A DNA stretch of 64,000 nucleotides, from NCBI RefSeq assembly GCF_001428005.1, contig NZ_LMSB01000073.1:95654-159653 (forward strand), in the 5' to 3' direction. The notes below the pieces were generated by a model, which was given only the letters and a program-made list of their open reading frames with translations, was not told the DNA's origin and made no database searches. A program made the position numbers and the translations under genes. Positions 17,601 to 26,936 of this stretch are shown here, in pieces. Source of the DNA: Arthrobacter sp. Soil736 (GTDB taxonomy: Bacteria; Actinomycetota; Actinomycetes; Actinomycetales; Micrococcaceae). The stretch's first letter is position 1; each line of letters starts with the position of its first letter.

Positions 17601-17914
17601 CCGGCCACCGCCGCCTTCGCGGCCTGCGAGGCCGCCATCCACTCGCTCAGCCACGGGGCCCGGACGCTCGACGTGATCCGGCAGTCGGCCACGAAGGTTC
17701 CTTTGGCGCCGGCATCGAGCCAGTCCTTGAGCGCGAAAAGGTCCGCCAGTGCGCGGATGATCGCCGACCTGGCACCGAGCGCGCGGGCGATCCCGCTAAA
17801 ATCCACTTCGGGGATCAGCATCGGCTTTTCGGTCAGGCCCTGGGAGCCGTACTGGTGGATTTCGGCTCCGTAGGCGGCATCGTTGTGCCCGATGGATGGG
17901 CAGCACCGCATCCA
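17597..17914 (-). pseudogene. 3'-end fragment of the ThDP-enzyme gene, duplicated
   Basis: The last 96 or so codons repeat, with about one base change in ten, the end of the ThDP-dependent enzyme gene at 23393-25066 (DAAYGAEIHQYGSQGLTEKP to SQAAKAAVAG). Similarity stops abruptly at about 17888, and a further 16-base identity at 17899-17914 matches 23949-23964, implying a roughly 254-base internal deletion. There is no start site. It is an inactive duplicate, lying next to the methyltransferase stop. Confidence 0.85.
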
Positions 17915-18016
17915 CGGTCACCGCAACCGATGTGTACGGCCGACGTTTACGCAGACCTGACGTTTTAGGTCGCCGGATAGAGACTCCACGCAGTCCTACT
18001 GCACGGCAGACGCGGG

Positions 18017-18050
18017 AAGCCCTGGCATGAGGAATGTGCCAGGGCTTTTC
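18017..18050. terminator. Intrinsic terminator
   Basis: An 11-bp perfect stem (AAGCCCTGGCA at 18017-18027 with 18037-18047) and 9-base loop end in GGGCTTTTCC. It sits upstream of the LuxR-type regulator and probably ends a transcript entering from the left. The flanking 17915-18109 otherwise shows no gene. Confidence 0.75.
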
Positions 18051-18109
18051 CGTGTCCTGAAGTTCAGATTGGCCTACAGAAATGTTTTGGTGCGTGGCAT
18101 TCTGGTTGC

Positions 18110-20965
18110 GTGGGAGGCCATAAGCGACTTCCGTTTGTAGGTCGGGCGTCGGAACGCACTGTCCTTCGCCGTGCCCTCCTCTCTTGCCTGGCGGGGAGCG
18201 GCGCCCTCGTTCTGGTGGAGGGCGAGGCGGGCATCGGCAAGACACGGCTTTGCGAGGAAATTCTGGCCGAGGAGCTGAGTCAAGGTGTCCTGGTTAGCTC
18301 GGCAACTTGCCGGCCAGCCACTCGAGCAATTCCTTACGCGGCTCTCTCAGCGCTGCTGCGGTCGGCAATCGACAAGATGAGTCCGGCAAAGAAGTCCGGC
18401 GCATCGTTGGGACTGCAGGCTCTTGAAGGCGTGCTGCATCTGAAAGACGGCCCGCCCGTTGAACAGCTGCCGCCGGAAGCGATGCTCGCCGACGCCGTTA
18501 GCGAGTTCTTCCGGCGCTTGTCGGACCACCAGCCCGTGGTGGTGTTTCTTGACTCGGCCGAGTTGCTGGATGAGCCGAGCGCCCGTGTCCTGGCTGTGTT
18601 GGCGGACCGGTCGCCCGGGCGGAAGATGTTTGTCCTGCTCTGCGGGCGCGATTTGCGGACAGCTGCCCCTGACGTCAAGCGACTCCGGGCGCAGCTCCTG
18701 CTATCTGATGCCGAGCACGTGCGCATGCCACGGCTTGACGATGCTGAGGTCATGAAGCTGATAACCCGTGCTGTCCATGGCCCGTCCGACGCCGGGAGAG
18801 CCCGCTTGGTTAAGGCCGCCCAGGGCCTGCCGCTCTACCTGGCAGGAGAGTTGGCGGGCCCTGCGTCCTTTGGTTCGGATGTTCCACCCACGGTCCAGGT
18901 ACTCGTGGAGGAGATCAACGCACAGCTCGACTCCGAGGAACAAGAGTTGGTCCAGATGCTCGCTCTTTCCCCAGGTAGGGGCATCGCACCAGAAGCCCTG
19001 ACAGAAGCCCTTTTTGATGGAGGCAAAAAGCTGGACGAGATCACGCGGCTCGCTGCTGGCATCCCGCTGATCAAATTGGAAAGTGGACCCCCAGAACGAT
19101 GGGTCCTCCGGCATCCCGCCTACGCGCAGGTTCTGTCGGAAATCATTGCAGAGACGGAACGCCAACGCATGCGGCGCAAGCTGACCGCAGCACTCCGGAA
19201 CCATGGTCGAGACCCTGTCGTCTTGGCGGAGCAGTGCCTTGCCCTGCGCAACGAGATCGACGGCGATGAGCTGGCTGGTGTGCTCGCCGCGGCAGCTGAG
19301 TGCCATGACGCCAGCTATGAAGACATCGTTCAATTCCTCACAGAGCTTTTGGCCCTGCCGGTCCTGCACAATGATCAAAGGTCTCGGCAATTGCGGTACG
19401 AACAGCTGGCAGCGGCACAGCAGCAGCTGGGTGATCTCGAGGGGGCGGATGCAAGCCTGAGCCGAGCACTGGAGCAGGAAGCGGTGGTGCGAACACCCGG
19501 AGGTGATCTCGCCTCTGCCCGCGTCCAGATCGGTCTCACGTCGTGGGAGACAGGAAAATATGCTCCTGTGTCCGGACAACTTCCGGACCCGTCCGGAATT
19601 GACCTCCCGTTGTTCCATGACCCCTCCTACAGGGCGGTGATGAAGCTGCTCTGGTGCAGCCGACACGGGACCGCTGATCAGACGCGCAGTGCCGCTGCGG
19701 AGGCGACCTCATGCTCGCAGTTCGGCAAAAAAGGCCAGGCTGCCGCCATGATGGGCCGATCGGTTGAGGCGGCACTCGACGGAGCGTATCGACAAGCGGC
19801 CTTCCATGCCCGTGATGCCCGTGCTGCAGCCCGAGCCTCCAATCAAGTAGACCTTCGCATCCTTGCCTCGCTTCTGATCTTCCGGTTCGCTCCTCTCACG
19901 GGAGGGGTGGGACTCGCCACTGAAGCCGCGGAAGAAATGCTCGCGGAATCGGAAGCCATGGGCCTCCCAACACCGCAATATGCTACCCACATCTGGCTGA
20001 GCATTCTCAGACACCTGCAAGGGAATCTCACTGCGGCGGAACAGCACCGGCAGTTGGCCTCTCTCTCGGCCGCCGCCTCCGCTTCAGCCCGCACTCAGGC
20101 CAAGACGGCCCTGCTCGCGGCGCTACTTCAGGCGGAGCGCGGTGAGTTCGCTCGGGCTGGTGCCTCTTTGGCTGCGGCCCAGCGGTCGTATGCCAAAGGC
20201 ATCGAGGATGACGCGCAGCTTTATTCCTTAGCCCTCTACGCAAAGGCGGTCGTCTCGGTCCAGCTCGGTGACGGGAAGCCCCACATCCTGCCCGATACCC
20301 TCCAACTCTGGGGAACCTACCCGCAAACTATCGCCATGCTGCCCTTCCTGTCGGGACTTGCGGCACTGAGGCAAGGAGACATGCGCCTCGCTGCCAGCCG
20401 TATCGATGAACTGAAGGGTCACCAGGTCGAGTCTCCGGCGCTGGCGGCCCTCGGATTCCGACTGCAGGGGCTGGTGGCGCTGCAACGGGGCGATGTGCAG
20501 GTAGCCGGGGAGTCGCTGCGGGTGGCAGCGGACAGCCTCGATCAGTTCGGTCTGCGCCTCTACGCAGCCCAAACCCGCCTGGAGTGGGCGGAGACTCTCC
20601 CGGACGCGCAACTTGCCGGCGACACAGTAGGGCGGCTGCTGGAGTATTTCGGATCCCAGCAGGTGGGCTGGTGGCTGCAGCGGACCCGCCGGCTTGCTCG
20701 GCGGCACAGGATCCCTGAAACCAGGGTCAGGCGGGATGGGGCCATCCTTACCCAGCGTCAGGCAGATGTTGTCAGACTGGCCGTCGAAGGGCTGTCAAAT
20801 GCGGAAATTGCCTCCCGGCTGTTCCTGAGCGAAAGGACGGTGGAAACGCATCTCCACGCCGCCTACAGCCGATTGAACATCGCCAGCCGGATAGGGCTGA
20901 CGGCATGGGCTATGGAAAACCTTCCCAATCTCAGTACTGGTACCGATACCGAACCGGGACCGTAA
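18110..20965 (+). CDS. LuxR-family (LAL/MalT-like) ATPase transcriptional regulator
   Basis: 951 aa. Residues 38-47 hold a Walker A loop (EGEAGIGKTR) of the STAND/AAA_16 ATPase; VVVFLDSAELLDEPSARVL near 140-160 is the Walker B region. Residues about 300-850 are helical, TPR-like repeats that usually sense a ligand or protein. The C-terminus (about 880-940) is a LuxR helix-turn-helix: LTQRQADVVRLAVEGLSNAE then ASRLFLSERTVETHLH. Large LuxR regulators of this kind commonly activate adjacent secondary-metabolism or resistance genes in actinobacteria. The start is GTG with no strong ribosome-binding site. The next gene begins eight bases after its stop, so the two are co-transcribed. Confidence 0.9.
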   Translation: MGGHKRLPFVGRASERTVLRRALLSCLAGSGALVLVEGEAGIGKTRLCEEILAEELSQGVLVSSATCRPATRAIPYAALSALLRSAIDKMSPAKKSGASLGLQALEGVLHLKDGPPVEQLPPEAMLADAVSEFFRRLSDHQPVVVFLDSAELLDEPSARVLAVLADRSPGRKMFVLLCGRDLRTAAPDVKRLRAQLLLSDAEHVRMPRLDDAEVMKLITRAVHGPSDAGRARLVKAAQGLPLYLAGELAGPASFGSDVPPTVQVLVEEINAQLDSEEQELVQMLALSPGRGIAPEALTEALFDGGKKLDEITRLAAGIPLIKLESGPPERWVLRHPAYAQVLSEIIAETERQRMRRKLTAALRNHGRDPVVLAEQCLALRNEIDGDELAGVLAAAAECHDASYEDIVQFLTELLALPVLHNDQRSRQLRYEQLAAAQQQLGDLEGADASLSRALEQEAVVRTPGGDLASARVQIGLTSWETGKYAPVSGQLPDPSGIDLPLFHDPSYRAVMKLLWCSRHGTADQTRSAAAEATSCSQFGKKGQAAAMMGRSVEAALDGAYRQAAFHARDARAAARASNQVDLRILASLLIFRFAPLTGGVGLATEAAEEMLAESEAMGLPTPQYATHIWLSILRHLQGNLTAAEQHRQLASLSAAASASARTQAKTALLAALLQAERGEFARAGASLAAAQRSYAKGIEDDAQLYSLALYAKAVVSVQLGDGKPHILPDTLQLWGTYPQTIAMLPFLSGLAALRQGDMRLAASRIDELKGHQVESPALAALGFRLQGLVALQRGDVQVAGESLRVAADSLDQFGLRLYAAQTRLEWAETLPDAQLAGDTVGRLLEYFGSQQVGWWLQRTRRLARRHRIPETRVRRDGAILTQRQADVVRLAVEGLSNAEIASRLFLSERTVETHLHAAYSRLNIASRIGLTAWAMENLPNLSTGTDTEPGP

Positions 20966-20973
20966 GGCCGAGC

Positions 20974-23313
20974 ATGGTGAACATGAAAACCGTCGCAACA
21001 CTTCATGATCTATACCCTGCCGATCCCGCACTCTGGGGGCGAAAGGCAGCAACGCTTGGACGATTGGCAAGGACCGGGGAATTCGTGATTCCTGCCGGGA
21101 TTGTCCTGTCCGCTGACGGCGCGCAATTCACTGGTGAGGAGCTCGATGTGGCGGAGCGCTCAATCCAGGACGTTCTCGGAGACGTGGATCTTGCTGTCCG
21201 TTCCTCCTCCAGCGACGAAGACCGAATCGAAGCGTCATTTGCGGGGAAATACGCCACAGTTCTCGGCGTTCGGGGGAAGGATGCATTAGCTGCTGCCGTC
21301 CGGGATGTCCTGGCCTCAGCAGGGGAGGCGCCCATGGGCGTCCTCATCCAAGAGTTGGTCCATCCGGATGCTGCCGGTGTGGCGTTCAGTGTCAACCCCG
21401 TCAGCGGGGACCGGGATCAAGTTATTGTTGACGCCCTGCCGGGGCTAGGGGACCGGCTCGTTTCCGGCGAGCTCACTCCCGAGTCATGGACGGTGAAATC
21501 AGACGGAGTTGCTTATACGAAGGACGACGGCGAAGTGATCACCGCGGAAGTTGCCAAACGTATCGCCGACCTCGCCAGAGACGTGGAACGTGTAGAGGGC
21601 GTTCCCCAGGACATTGAGTGGGCCCTCGCGGGTGGACAGCTGTACCTGCTGCAGGCTCGGCCCATCACCACGCTTGTCGAACCGGTGCCGGTGCCGGTGA
21701 TCGTGCCGCACGGGTACTGGGAACGTGAATCGACTCACGCTCCCGAGCCGGTAACGCCAATGACTGCTTCCGTTCTGGACGTCAGTTCCGGCGCACGGCA
21801 CATGGCCGAGCGTTTCGGACTGATCGCCCAGTTCGACTTCCGCGACATCGGAGGCTGGATATACATGTCAATGCTTCCGCTCGGAATGGAGCCCCGGAGC
21901 GATAAGGCCCCGCCCCTGCCGGGATGGGCGCTGGCATTGCTCCTGCGCCTCATACCTGAGGGCAGGCGACGTATCCGCGCTGCACGCCAGCAGCGCGAAG
22001 AAGACCTGAGCATGCAGATTGTCAACGAGTGGAACAACCACCATGTTCACCGGCTTCGCGTGCGGATCCAGGCTCTCAGGGACGTCGATCTTGGCGCCCT
22101 GACCGACGGACAACTGGCCGCCCATCTGGCTTCGACCCGTGAATTCCTCGCCGAATCGGTACCGCTGCACTTCCTCACATCCATGCCTCACTTCCTTGAG
22201 ACCACCCGCTTGGAGCTCTTCTGTGAAGAGCATCTCGGATGGGACTACCTGCAAGTCCTGAATCTGGTGGCCGGTACTTCCGAGATGTCCTCCGAGCCAG
22301 CCAGGGAGCTCCGCCGCCTGGCCGATCGAGGGCTTGAGCCGGCCGAGAAAGAACAGGCGCTTGAGGAGTACCGGCGCATTTACGGGGCGCGTGCCCTCTC
22401 CACCGAGATTGCCGAACCGACGTTCGGCGAGTGCCCTGGCCTCATCGCCGCCCAACTCGAAGCTTTGGCTATCGGGCGCAGGCAAGACCCGGCCCAGGAG
22501 CAGCAACGGTTACGGGAGGAAGCTGCAGCCCAGGCGCGGAAACAACTTCAAGGTGAGGCGCTCGACACTTTCAACGCCCTGCTTGACAGGGCCCTTCGCG
22601 CCTACCCCCTGAGGGAGCACAATGTGTTCTACGCTTTTGACTCCCCGCTTGCGCTTGTTCGTTATGCGGTCCTTGAGGCCGGCCGCAGGATGCAGCGCGC
22701 CGAGTCCATCACGTCCGTCGACGACGTCTTCTACTGCACGGCCGATGAGGTGCAGAAGTGGCTGGAAGGGCAGCGCGGAGACCTTCACGTCCATGTGCGG
22801 CGCCGACGTGGGGAACGGGCTTGGATACTCGCGCATCCAGGGCCAGCCAGCTACGGGACGCCTCCGCCGCCCCCTCCCAACACGAGGTGGCTGCCCGCGG
22901 ATGTGCGGGAAATGCTGACGCTGATGATGCGGATTGGCCAACGGCTGGTTGCACCGGAAGGAAGCTCGCAGGAGCAGACGGCGGACGAGGGGATCCTGCG
23001 AGGGACGCCAGCCTCACCGGGGACTTACATAGGAGCGGCACGTATTGTCGCCAATGAGCGTGAGTTCTCCCGTATCCGGCCTGGCGACGTACTCGTCTGC
23101 CCCACTACGAGATCCTCCTGGTCCACCGTCTTTGCTTCAATAGGCGCCGTTGTCACTGATGCGGGCGGGGCACTGTGCCACCCGGCCATCATCGCCCGCG
23201 AACATCGGATCCCTGCTGTTGTCGCAACAGGCAATGCCACGAAAGTCATCCGCGATGGAGCCATCGTCATGGTCGATGGCACAAATGGGACGGTGAACCT
23301 CCGCACACCGTGA
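20974..23313 (+). CDS. Rifampin phosphotransferase-like / PEP-synthase-related enzyme
   Basis: 779 aa. N-terminal PEP-synthase-type ATP-grasp domain (about 1-235: AVRSSSSDEDRIEASFAGKY, GVLIQELVHPDAAGVAFSVN, PQDIEWALAGGQLYLLQARP). A middle, mainly helical region of about 450 residues follows, then a C-terminal swivelling domain with the phospho-histidine H736 in GGALCHPAIIAREHRIPAVV. The order ATP-grasp, helical, His and the absence of a C-terminal TIM barrel match rifampin phosphotransferase (Rph) rather than PEP synthase, which has the barrel after the His domain. Rph transfers phosphate from ATP to the ansa chain of rifamycins. The middle domain is not clearly Rph-like by eye, so the acceptor may be a different compound. 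Confidence 0.78.
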   Translation: MVNMKTVATLHDLYPADPALWGRKAATLGRLARTGEFVIPAGIVLSADGAQFTGEELDVAERSIQDVLGDVDLAVRSSSSDEDRIEASFAGKYATVLGVRGKDALAAAVRDVLASAGEAPMGVLIQELVHPDAAGVAFSVNPVSGDRDQVIVDALPGLGDRLVSGELTPESWTVKSDGVAYTKDDGEVITAEVAKRIADLARDVERVEGVPQDIEWALAGGQLYLLQARPITTLVEPVPVPVIVPHGYWERESTHAPEPVTPMTASVLDVSSGARHMAERFGLIAQFDFRDIGGWIYMSMLPLGMEPRSDKAPPLPGWALALLLRLIPEGRRRIRAARQQREEDLSMQIVNEWNNHHVHRLRVRIQALRDVDLGALTDGQLAAHLASTREFLAESVPLHFLTSMPHFLETTRLELFCEEHLGWDYLQVLNLVAGTSEMSSEPARELRRLADRGLEPAEKEQALEEYRRIYGARALSTEIAEPTFGECPGLIAAQLEALAIGRRQDPAQEQQRLREEAAAQARKQLQGEALDTFNALLDRALRAYPLREHNVFYAFDSPLALVRYAVLEAGRRMQRAESITSVDDVFYCTADEVQKWLEGQRGDLHVHVRRRRGERAWILAHPGPASYGTPPPPPPNTRWLPADVREMLTLMMRIGQRLVAPEGSSQEQTADEGILRGTPASPGTYIGAARIVANEREFSRIRPGDVLVCPTTRSSWSTVFASIGAVVTDAGGALCHPAIIAREHRIPAVVATGNATKVIRDGAIVMVDGTNGTVNLRTP

Positions 23314-23327
23314 CGAGAGGTACTCGT

Positions 23328-23362
23328 AGCCCCGTTTCTCGCTTTGGCAATGATTCGGGGCT
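23328..23362. terminator. Possible bidirectional terminator between convergent genes
   Basis: AGCCCCG (23328-23334) pairs with CGGGGCT (23356-23362) around a 21-base loop in the gap between the convergent phosphotransferase-like and ThDP-enzyme genes. The loop is long and no U-tract follows, so the call is weak. Confidence 0.35.
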
Positions 23363-23392
23363 TCGCCTGAAGCGCCCTGTAGCCGATTCCAG

Positions 23393-25066
23393 TTAACCGG
23401 CCACCGCCGCCTTCGCGGCCTGCGAGGCCCTCATCCACTCGCTCAACCACGGGGCGCGCACACTTGACGTGATGCGGCAGTCGGCCACGAAGGTTCCGTT
23501 GGCGCCGGCGTCGATCCAGTCCTTGAGCGCGGAAAGGTCCGCCAGTGAGCGGATGATCGCCGACTCGGCACCGAGAGCGCGGGCAATGCCGCTGAAGTCC
23601 ACCTCGGGGATCAGCATGGGCTTTTCGGTCAGGCCCTGGGAGCCGTACTGGTGGATCTCGGCTCCGTAGGCGGCATCGTTGTAGATCACGACTACGGCGC
23701 TGCGTGCCGCCCCAATGAGCGATTCGAGGTCGGACAGGCCCATCAGGAAACCGCCGTCGCCGGACGCCAGCACCAGGGTGCGGCCGTCCTCCACTGCGCG
23801 GGCCGCCCCGACGGCGCTGGCAAGGCCCAGCCCGATGGCCTGGTAGGCGGTCCCCACCATGACCAGGTCCTGGGGCCTGGGGATGCGCCAATACATGGGT
23901 GCCCAGCCGACGAAGTGCCCTCCGTCCTGGACCACCGTACGGCGCTCCGGCAGCACCGCATCCAGCGCCGTGGCAAGGGAACGCGGGTCCAGCCGGCCGT
24001 CCGGGGTCTCCGCGGAGCCTGCCTGGTGGCCCGGTCCCTCGTCCAGGCGTTTGCGGGCTTCCGCGCGCCACGCTTCTGCGCGGCTGGCGTTCGGCGAGGC
24101 CGGGCCATCCAGCATCCTCAGGATGCGTCCCGCAGCAGACTTCACGTCCGCGCTGACGAACGTATCCACCCGGGGGTGCGTCGGCTGCAGGGCGGTGTCG
24201 ATTTGGATGACGGTGCTGTCCGGGCCGAGCAGGTGCCCGAACCGCATGGTGAAGGGGCTCAGGCTTGCCCCGGCCACGAGGACCACATCAGCCTCACCCA
24301 TGAGCCCGGCCGCGGCGTCCGTGCCGAAGCCGCCCGCGACGCCGAGATACCCCTCGCCCTGGAGGAGGTTGAGCGCCAGGGCGGTTCCGGCGGTCAGCGC
24401 GCCCAGGCGGTCGGCGAGCTCCCGGAGCTCCGGGCCGGCGCCGGCGAGATGCGCACCGCGGCCGGCGAGGATCAGCGGCCGCTTCGCCCCGGCGAGCAGC
24501 CGGGCTACCTGCACGAGGCCGCCGTCGACGTCGTCCGTCACCTTCGCTGCCGGCGGCGCGGGAAGCTCTTCGTCCGCAGCTTCGAGTGCCGCGAGGTCGT
24601 AGGGAATGGCAATGACGACGGCGGTCCGCTTAGTGAGTGCGTACTCCACCGCCTGCTGCGTGATGACGCCCGCGGCGTCGCGGGTGACGGTGAAGGTCGC
24701 CGCGCCAAGGCCTGCAGCGATTGCCGCCTGGTCCACGTCCTGGGGCCGGGCGCCGCTGCTCGGCGCGTCCCCGGTGACCAGCACCACCGGGATCTGGGCC
24801 TGGACCGCCTCGGCGAGGGCGGTGAGTGCATTGGTGTAGCCGGGGCCGTAGGTGGTGGTGCCCGCTGCGAGACGTCCTGATGTCCGGTAGTAGGCGTCGG
24901 CCGCGGCGATGGCGGCGCCCTCATGGCGGACGGGGGAGAAGCGAAGGCCCAGCTTTTCCGCGGCGTCCAGGAAGTAGACGTTTCCGTTGCCCATGACGCC
25001 GAAAACATCGCTGAGATAGCTGCTGAGAACCTGCGCCACGCGGCCGGAGACGGTAAGTGAAGTCAT
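23393..25066 (-). CDS. ThDP-dependent enzyme, acetolactate synthase/2-oxoacid decarboxylase-like
   Basis: 557 aa, the normal length. The N-terminal Pyr domain has the catalytic glutamate in RHEGAA (E49). The C-terminal PP domain has the thiamin-diphosphate/Mg motif starting GDGGFLMGLSDLESLIGAAR and ending VIYND. The middle domain lacks obvious FAD-binding features of biosynthetic acetolactate synthase. In the family the enzyme decarboxylates a 2-oxoacid or adds its acyl anion to an acceptor. Its neighbours are an Lrp regulator, a HisC-type aminotransferase and an amino-acid permease, which suggests a transaminate-then-decarboxylate route for an imported amino acid; the specific acid is not predicted. 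Its 3' end has a duplicate at 17.6 kb. Confidence 0.86.
   Translation of the reverse strand: MTSLTVSGRVAQVLSSYLSDVFGVMGNGNVYFLDAAEKLGLRFSPVRHEGAAIAAADAYYRTSGRLAAGTTTYGPGYTNALTALAEAVQAQIPVVLVTGDAPSSGARPQDVDQAAIAAGLGAATFTVTRDAAGVITQQAVEYALTKRTAVVIAIPYDLAALEAADEELPAPPAAKVTDDVDGGLVQVARLLAGAKRPLILAGRGAHLAGAGPELRELADRLGALTAGTALALNLLQGEGYLGVAGGFGTDAAAGLMGEADVVLVAGASLSPFTMRFGHLLGPDSTVIQIDTALQPTHPRVDTFVSADVKSAAGRILRMLDGPASPNASRAEAWRAEARKRLDEGPGHQAGSAETPDGRLDPRSLATALDAVLPERRTVVQDGGHFVGWAPMYWRIPRPQDLVMVGTAYQAIGLGLASAVGAARAVEDGRTLVLASGDGGFLMGLSDLESLIGAARSAVVVIYNDAAYGAEIHQYGSQGLTEKPMLIPEVDFSGIARALGAESAIIRSLADLSALKDWIDAGANGTFVADCRITSSVRAPWLSEWMRASQAAKAAVAG
23397..23684. repeat. Right copy of a 288-bp imperfect direct repeat
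   Basis: This stretch matches 17601-17888 in the same orientation without gaps, at roughly nine bases in ten. The left copy is an inactive gene end; this copy is the intact 3' end of the ThDP-enzyme gene. Together the copies bracket the LuxR regulator and phosphotransferase-like gene. Confidence 0.85.
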
Positions 25067-25186
25067 GCAGGAATCTTGTGGGCTGGTTCACAGATAGGCA
25101 AGAGAGTCGAGTTTGATTGGGATATTTGGCAGGAGACTGCAGCCTCAATTGAAAATCTGCGCACTTGTGGCGTGCATCACCCGCAT

Positions 25187-25690
25187 TTAGTGGGAAGGGC
25201 GGGTTTCCTGCTCGGTGAGCCGGCTCAGGAGGCCGTCGTAGCGGGGCGGCATGAGTTCCAGCACGGAAATGGCCGTGCTGGTCCGCTGGATCCCCTCGAT
25301 TTCCAGGATCTGGTTGGTGATGCGGTAGAGATCGGCCGTACTGCGTGCCACCACCTTAGCCATGAGGTCCGCGTCCCCGGTGGTGGCGTGCACCTCGATG
25401 ACCTCCGGGATCGCGGCGAGCCCGTCTTCCACCGCACCTGTCCGCGTCTGGCTGATGGACAGTGAGAGGAAGGCCATCAGGTCATAGCCAAGCGCGGCGG
25501 GATCCAGCCTCCGGCTGAAGGAGCGGAGGGCGCCGCTGCGCTCGAGCCGTGCCAGCCGGGCGTGGACCGTGTTCCGTGCGACGCCGAGTGTCCGCGAGAG
25601 TGCTAGCGCGCTGGCTTCCGGATCCTTGTCGAGGGCCAGGATGATCCTGCCGTCGAGGGAATCCACGGTGCGGGGGTTCGGGATGGTCAT
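25187..25690 (-). CDS. Lrp/AsnC-family transcriptional regulator
   Basis: 167 aa. Winged helix-turn-helix at residues 12-60 (LALSRTLGVARNTVHARLAR), followed by the RAM/AsnC ligand domain (VIEVHATTGDADLMAKVVAR). Members respond to amino acids and control their transport and metabolism. It is divergent from the aminotransferase-permease pair (92-base gap) and 120 bases upstream of the ThDP-enzyme gene on the same strand, so it probably regulates both directions. The frame is clean and the ATG at 25690 fits the family's usual start. Confidence 0.9.
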   Translation of the reverse strand: MTIPNPRTVDSLDGRIILALDKDPEASALALSRTLGVARNTVHARLARLERSGALRSFSRRLDPAALGYDLMAFLSLSISQTRTGAVEDGLAAIPEVIEVHATTGDADLMAKVVARSTADLYRITNQILEIEGIQRTSTAISVLELMPPRYDGLLSRLTEQETRPSH

Positions 25691-25782
25691 ATTTTCACCA
25701 CAGACAGTAGAAGTTGAGCAGAAGTCCCAATGGGTTGAGCGTATCTTGCATTGTGGGCCGGGTCACAACATGATCGTTCCTC

Positions 25783-26880
25783 ATGACCCGTGATCAGCTC
25801 CTGACCGCACCGGACACCGCGCTCCCCACCCTTCGTGGCGCTGTGGCCGGACTTCCGCCCTACGTCCCGGGCCGGCGCAGCGCCGGCCCGGACATTGCAG
25901 CCCTCGCCAGCAACGAAAGCCACTACGAGCCACTGCCCGCCGCCGCCGCTGCGGTGGCCGCAGCGGCCGGTACCATGAACCGCTACCCTGACAGTGCCGC
26001 CGTCGAACTCCGCGAACGGCTTGCCCGCCACCTCGGCGTCACGGCCGGAGAGGTGGCGGTGGGACCCGGCAGCGTCGGCGTCCTCCAACAGATCATCACC
26101 GGCCTCTGCGACGCCGGGGATGAAGTGATCTTCGCGTGGCGCTCGTTCGAGGCCTACCCCATCCTGGTTGAGCTGGCAGGCGCCCGGCCGGTCCGCATTC
26201 CGCTGGACGGCGCTGAGGGCCACGACCTCGATGCCATGGCTGCGGCCGTCACCGCCCGCACGAAGGTCATCCTGCTCTGCACCCCCAACAATCCGACCGG
26301 TGTGCCGATCAGCCACGAACGGATCGAGGCCTTCCTGCAATCCGTCCGCTCCGACATCCTCGTGGTGATCGACGAGGCCTATGTGGAATATGCCGAAGCG
26401 GGCATTGGCCCCGATTCCCTGGCGCTCTACCGCCAGTACCCGAACGTCTGCATCCTGCGCACCTTCTCCAAGGCGTACGGGCTCGCCGGCCTGCGCGTGG
26501 GATACGCCGTGGCGGCGCCGGACATCGCTGAGGGACTGCGCCGGACCGCCCTTCCCTTCTCGGTGAGCGCGATGGCCCAGAAGGCGGCCATCGCGTCGCT
26601 GGATGCCGGGGAGGAGATGGAAGCCCGGGTCGCCGCCGTCAGGCAGGAGCGCACGCGGATGGCCGCACAGTTGGAAGCCCAGGGCTGGAAGCTGCAAGCG
26701 AGCCAGGGCAACTTCCTGTGGATCCGTGCGGATGACCGTCTCCAGGCGGGGCTGGTGGACGCGTTTGACCGCGCGGGCATCCTGGTCCGGGCGTACCAGG
26801 GCGACGGGGTGCGGATCACCGTTGCCGGCCCCGCCTCCAACGATCGCGTGCTCAGGCTTTTGGAAGCCCACGCAGCCTGA
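25783..26880 (+). CDS. Histidinol-phosphate aminotransferase-like PLP enzyme
   Basis: 365 aa, fold-type I aminotransferase. ASNESHYEP near the start replaces the usual NENP substrate loop; PNNPTG (as TPNNPTGVP) binds the cofactor ring; the PLP-lysine is in TFSKAYGLAGLRVGY near residue 229; and the C-terminal arginine lies in GDGVRITV. No his genes are present, and the location beside Lrp, an amino-acid permease and a ThDP enzyme argues for amino-acid (perhaps aromatic) transamination rather than histidine synthesis. The ATG at 25783 has no strong ribosome-binding site. Confidence 0.87.
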   Translation: MTRDQLLTAPDTALPTLRGAVAGLPPYVPGRRSAGPDIAALASNESHYEPLPAAAAAVAAAAGTMNRYPDSAAVELRERLARHLGVTAGEVAVGPGSVGVLQQIITGLCDAGDEVIFAWRSFEAYPILVELAGARPVRIPLDGAEGHDLDAMAAAVTARTKVILLCTPNNPTGVPISHERIEAFLQSVRSDILVVIDEAYVEYAEAGIGPDSLALYRQYPNVCILRTFSKAYGLAGLRVGYAVAAPDIAEGLRRTALPFSVSAMAQKAAIASLDAGEEMEARVAAVRQERTRMAAQLEAQGWKLQASQGNFLWIRADDRLQAGLVDAFDRAGILVRAYQGDGVRITVAGPASNDRVLRLLEAHAA

Positions 26881-26936
26881 AAAACCGACTGACCTGAAAA
26901 CCCCATCCGTTCCACCTACAAACCAGAGGACTCCCC

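Noticed and set aside
23025..24071. 348-codon minus-strand frame across the phosphotransferase and ThDP-enzyme genes
   Set aside because: Arg/Gly/Pro-rich shadow frame overlapping two clear genes.
23651..24880. 409-codon plus-strand frame
   Set aside because: Antisense shadow of the ThDP-enzyme gene; no motif or start signal.
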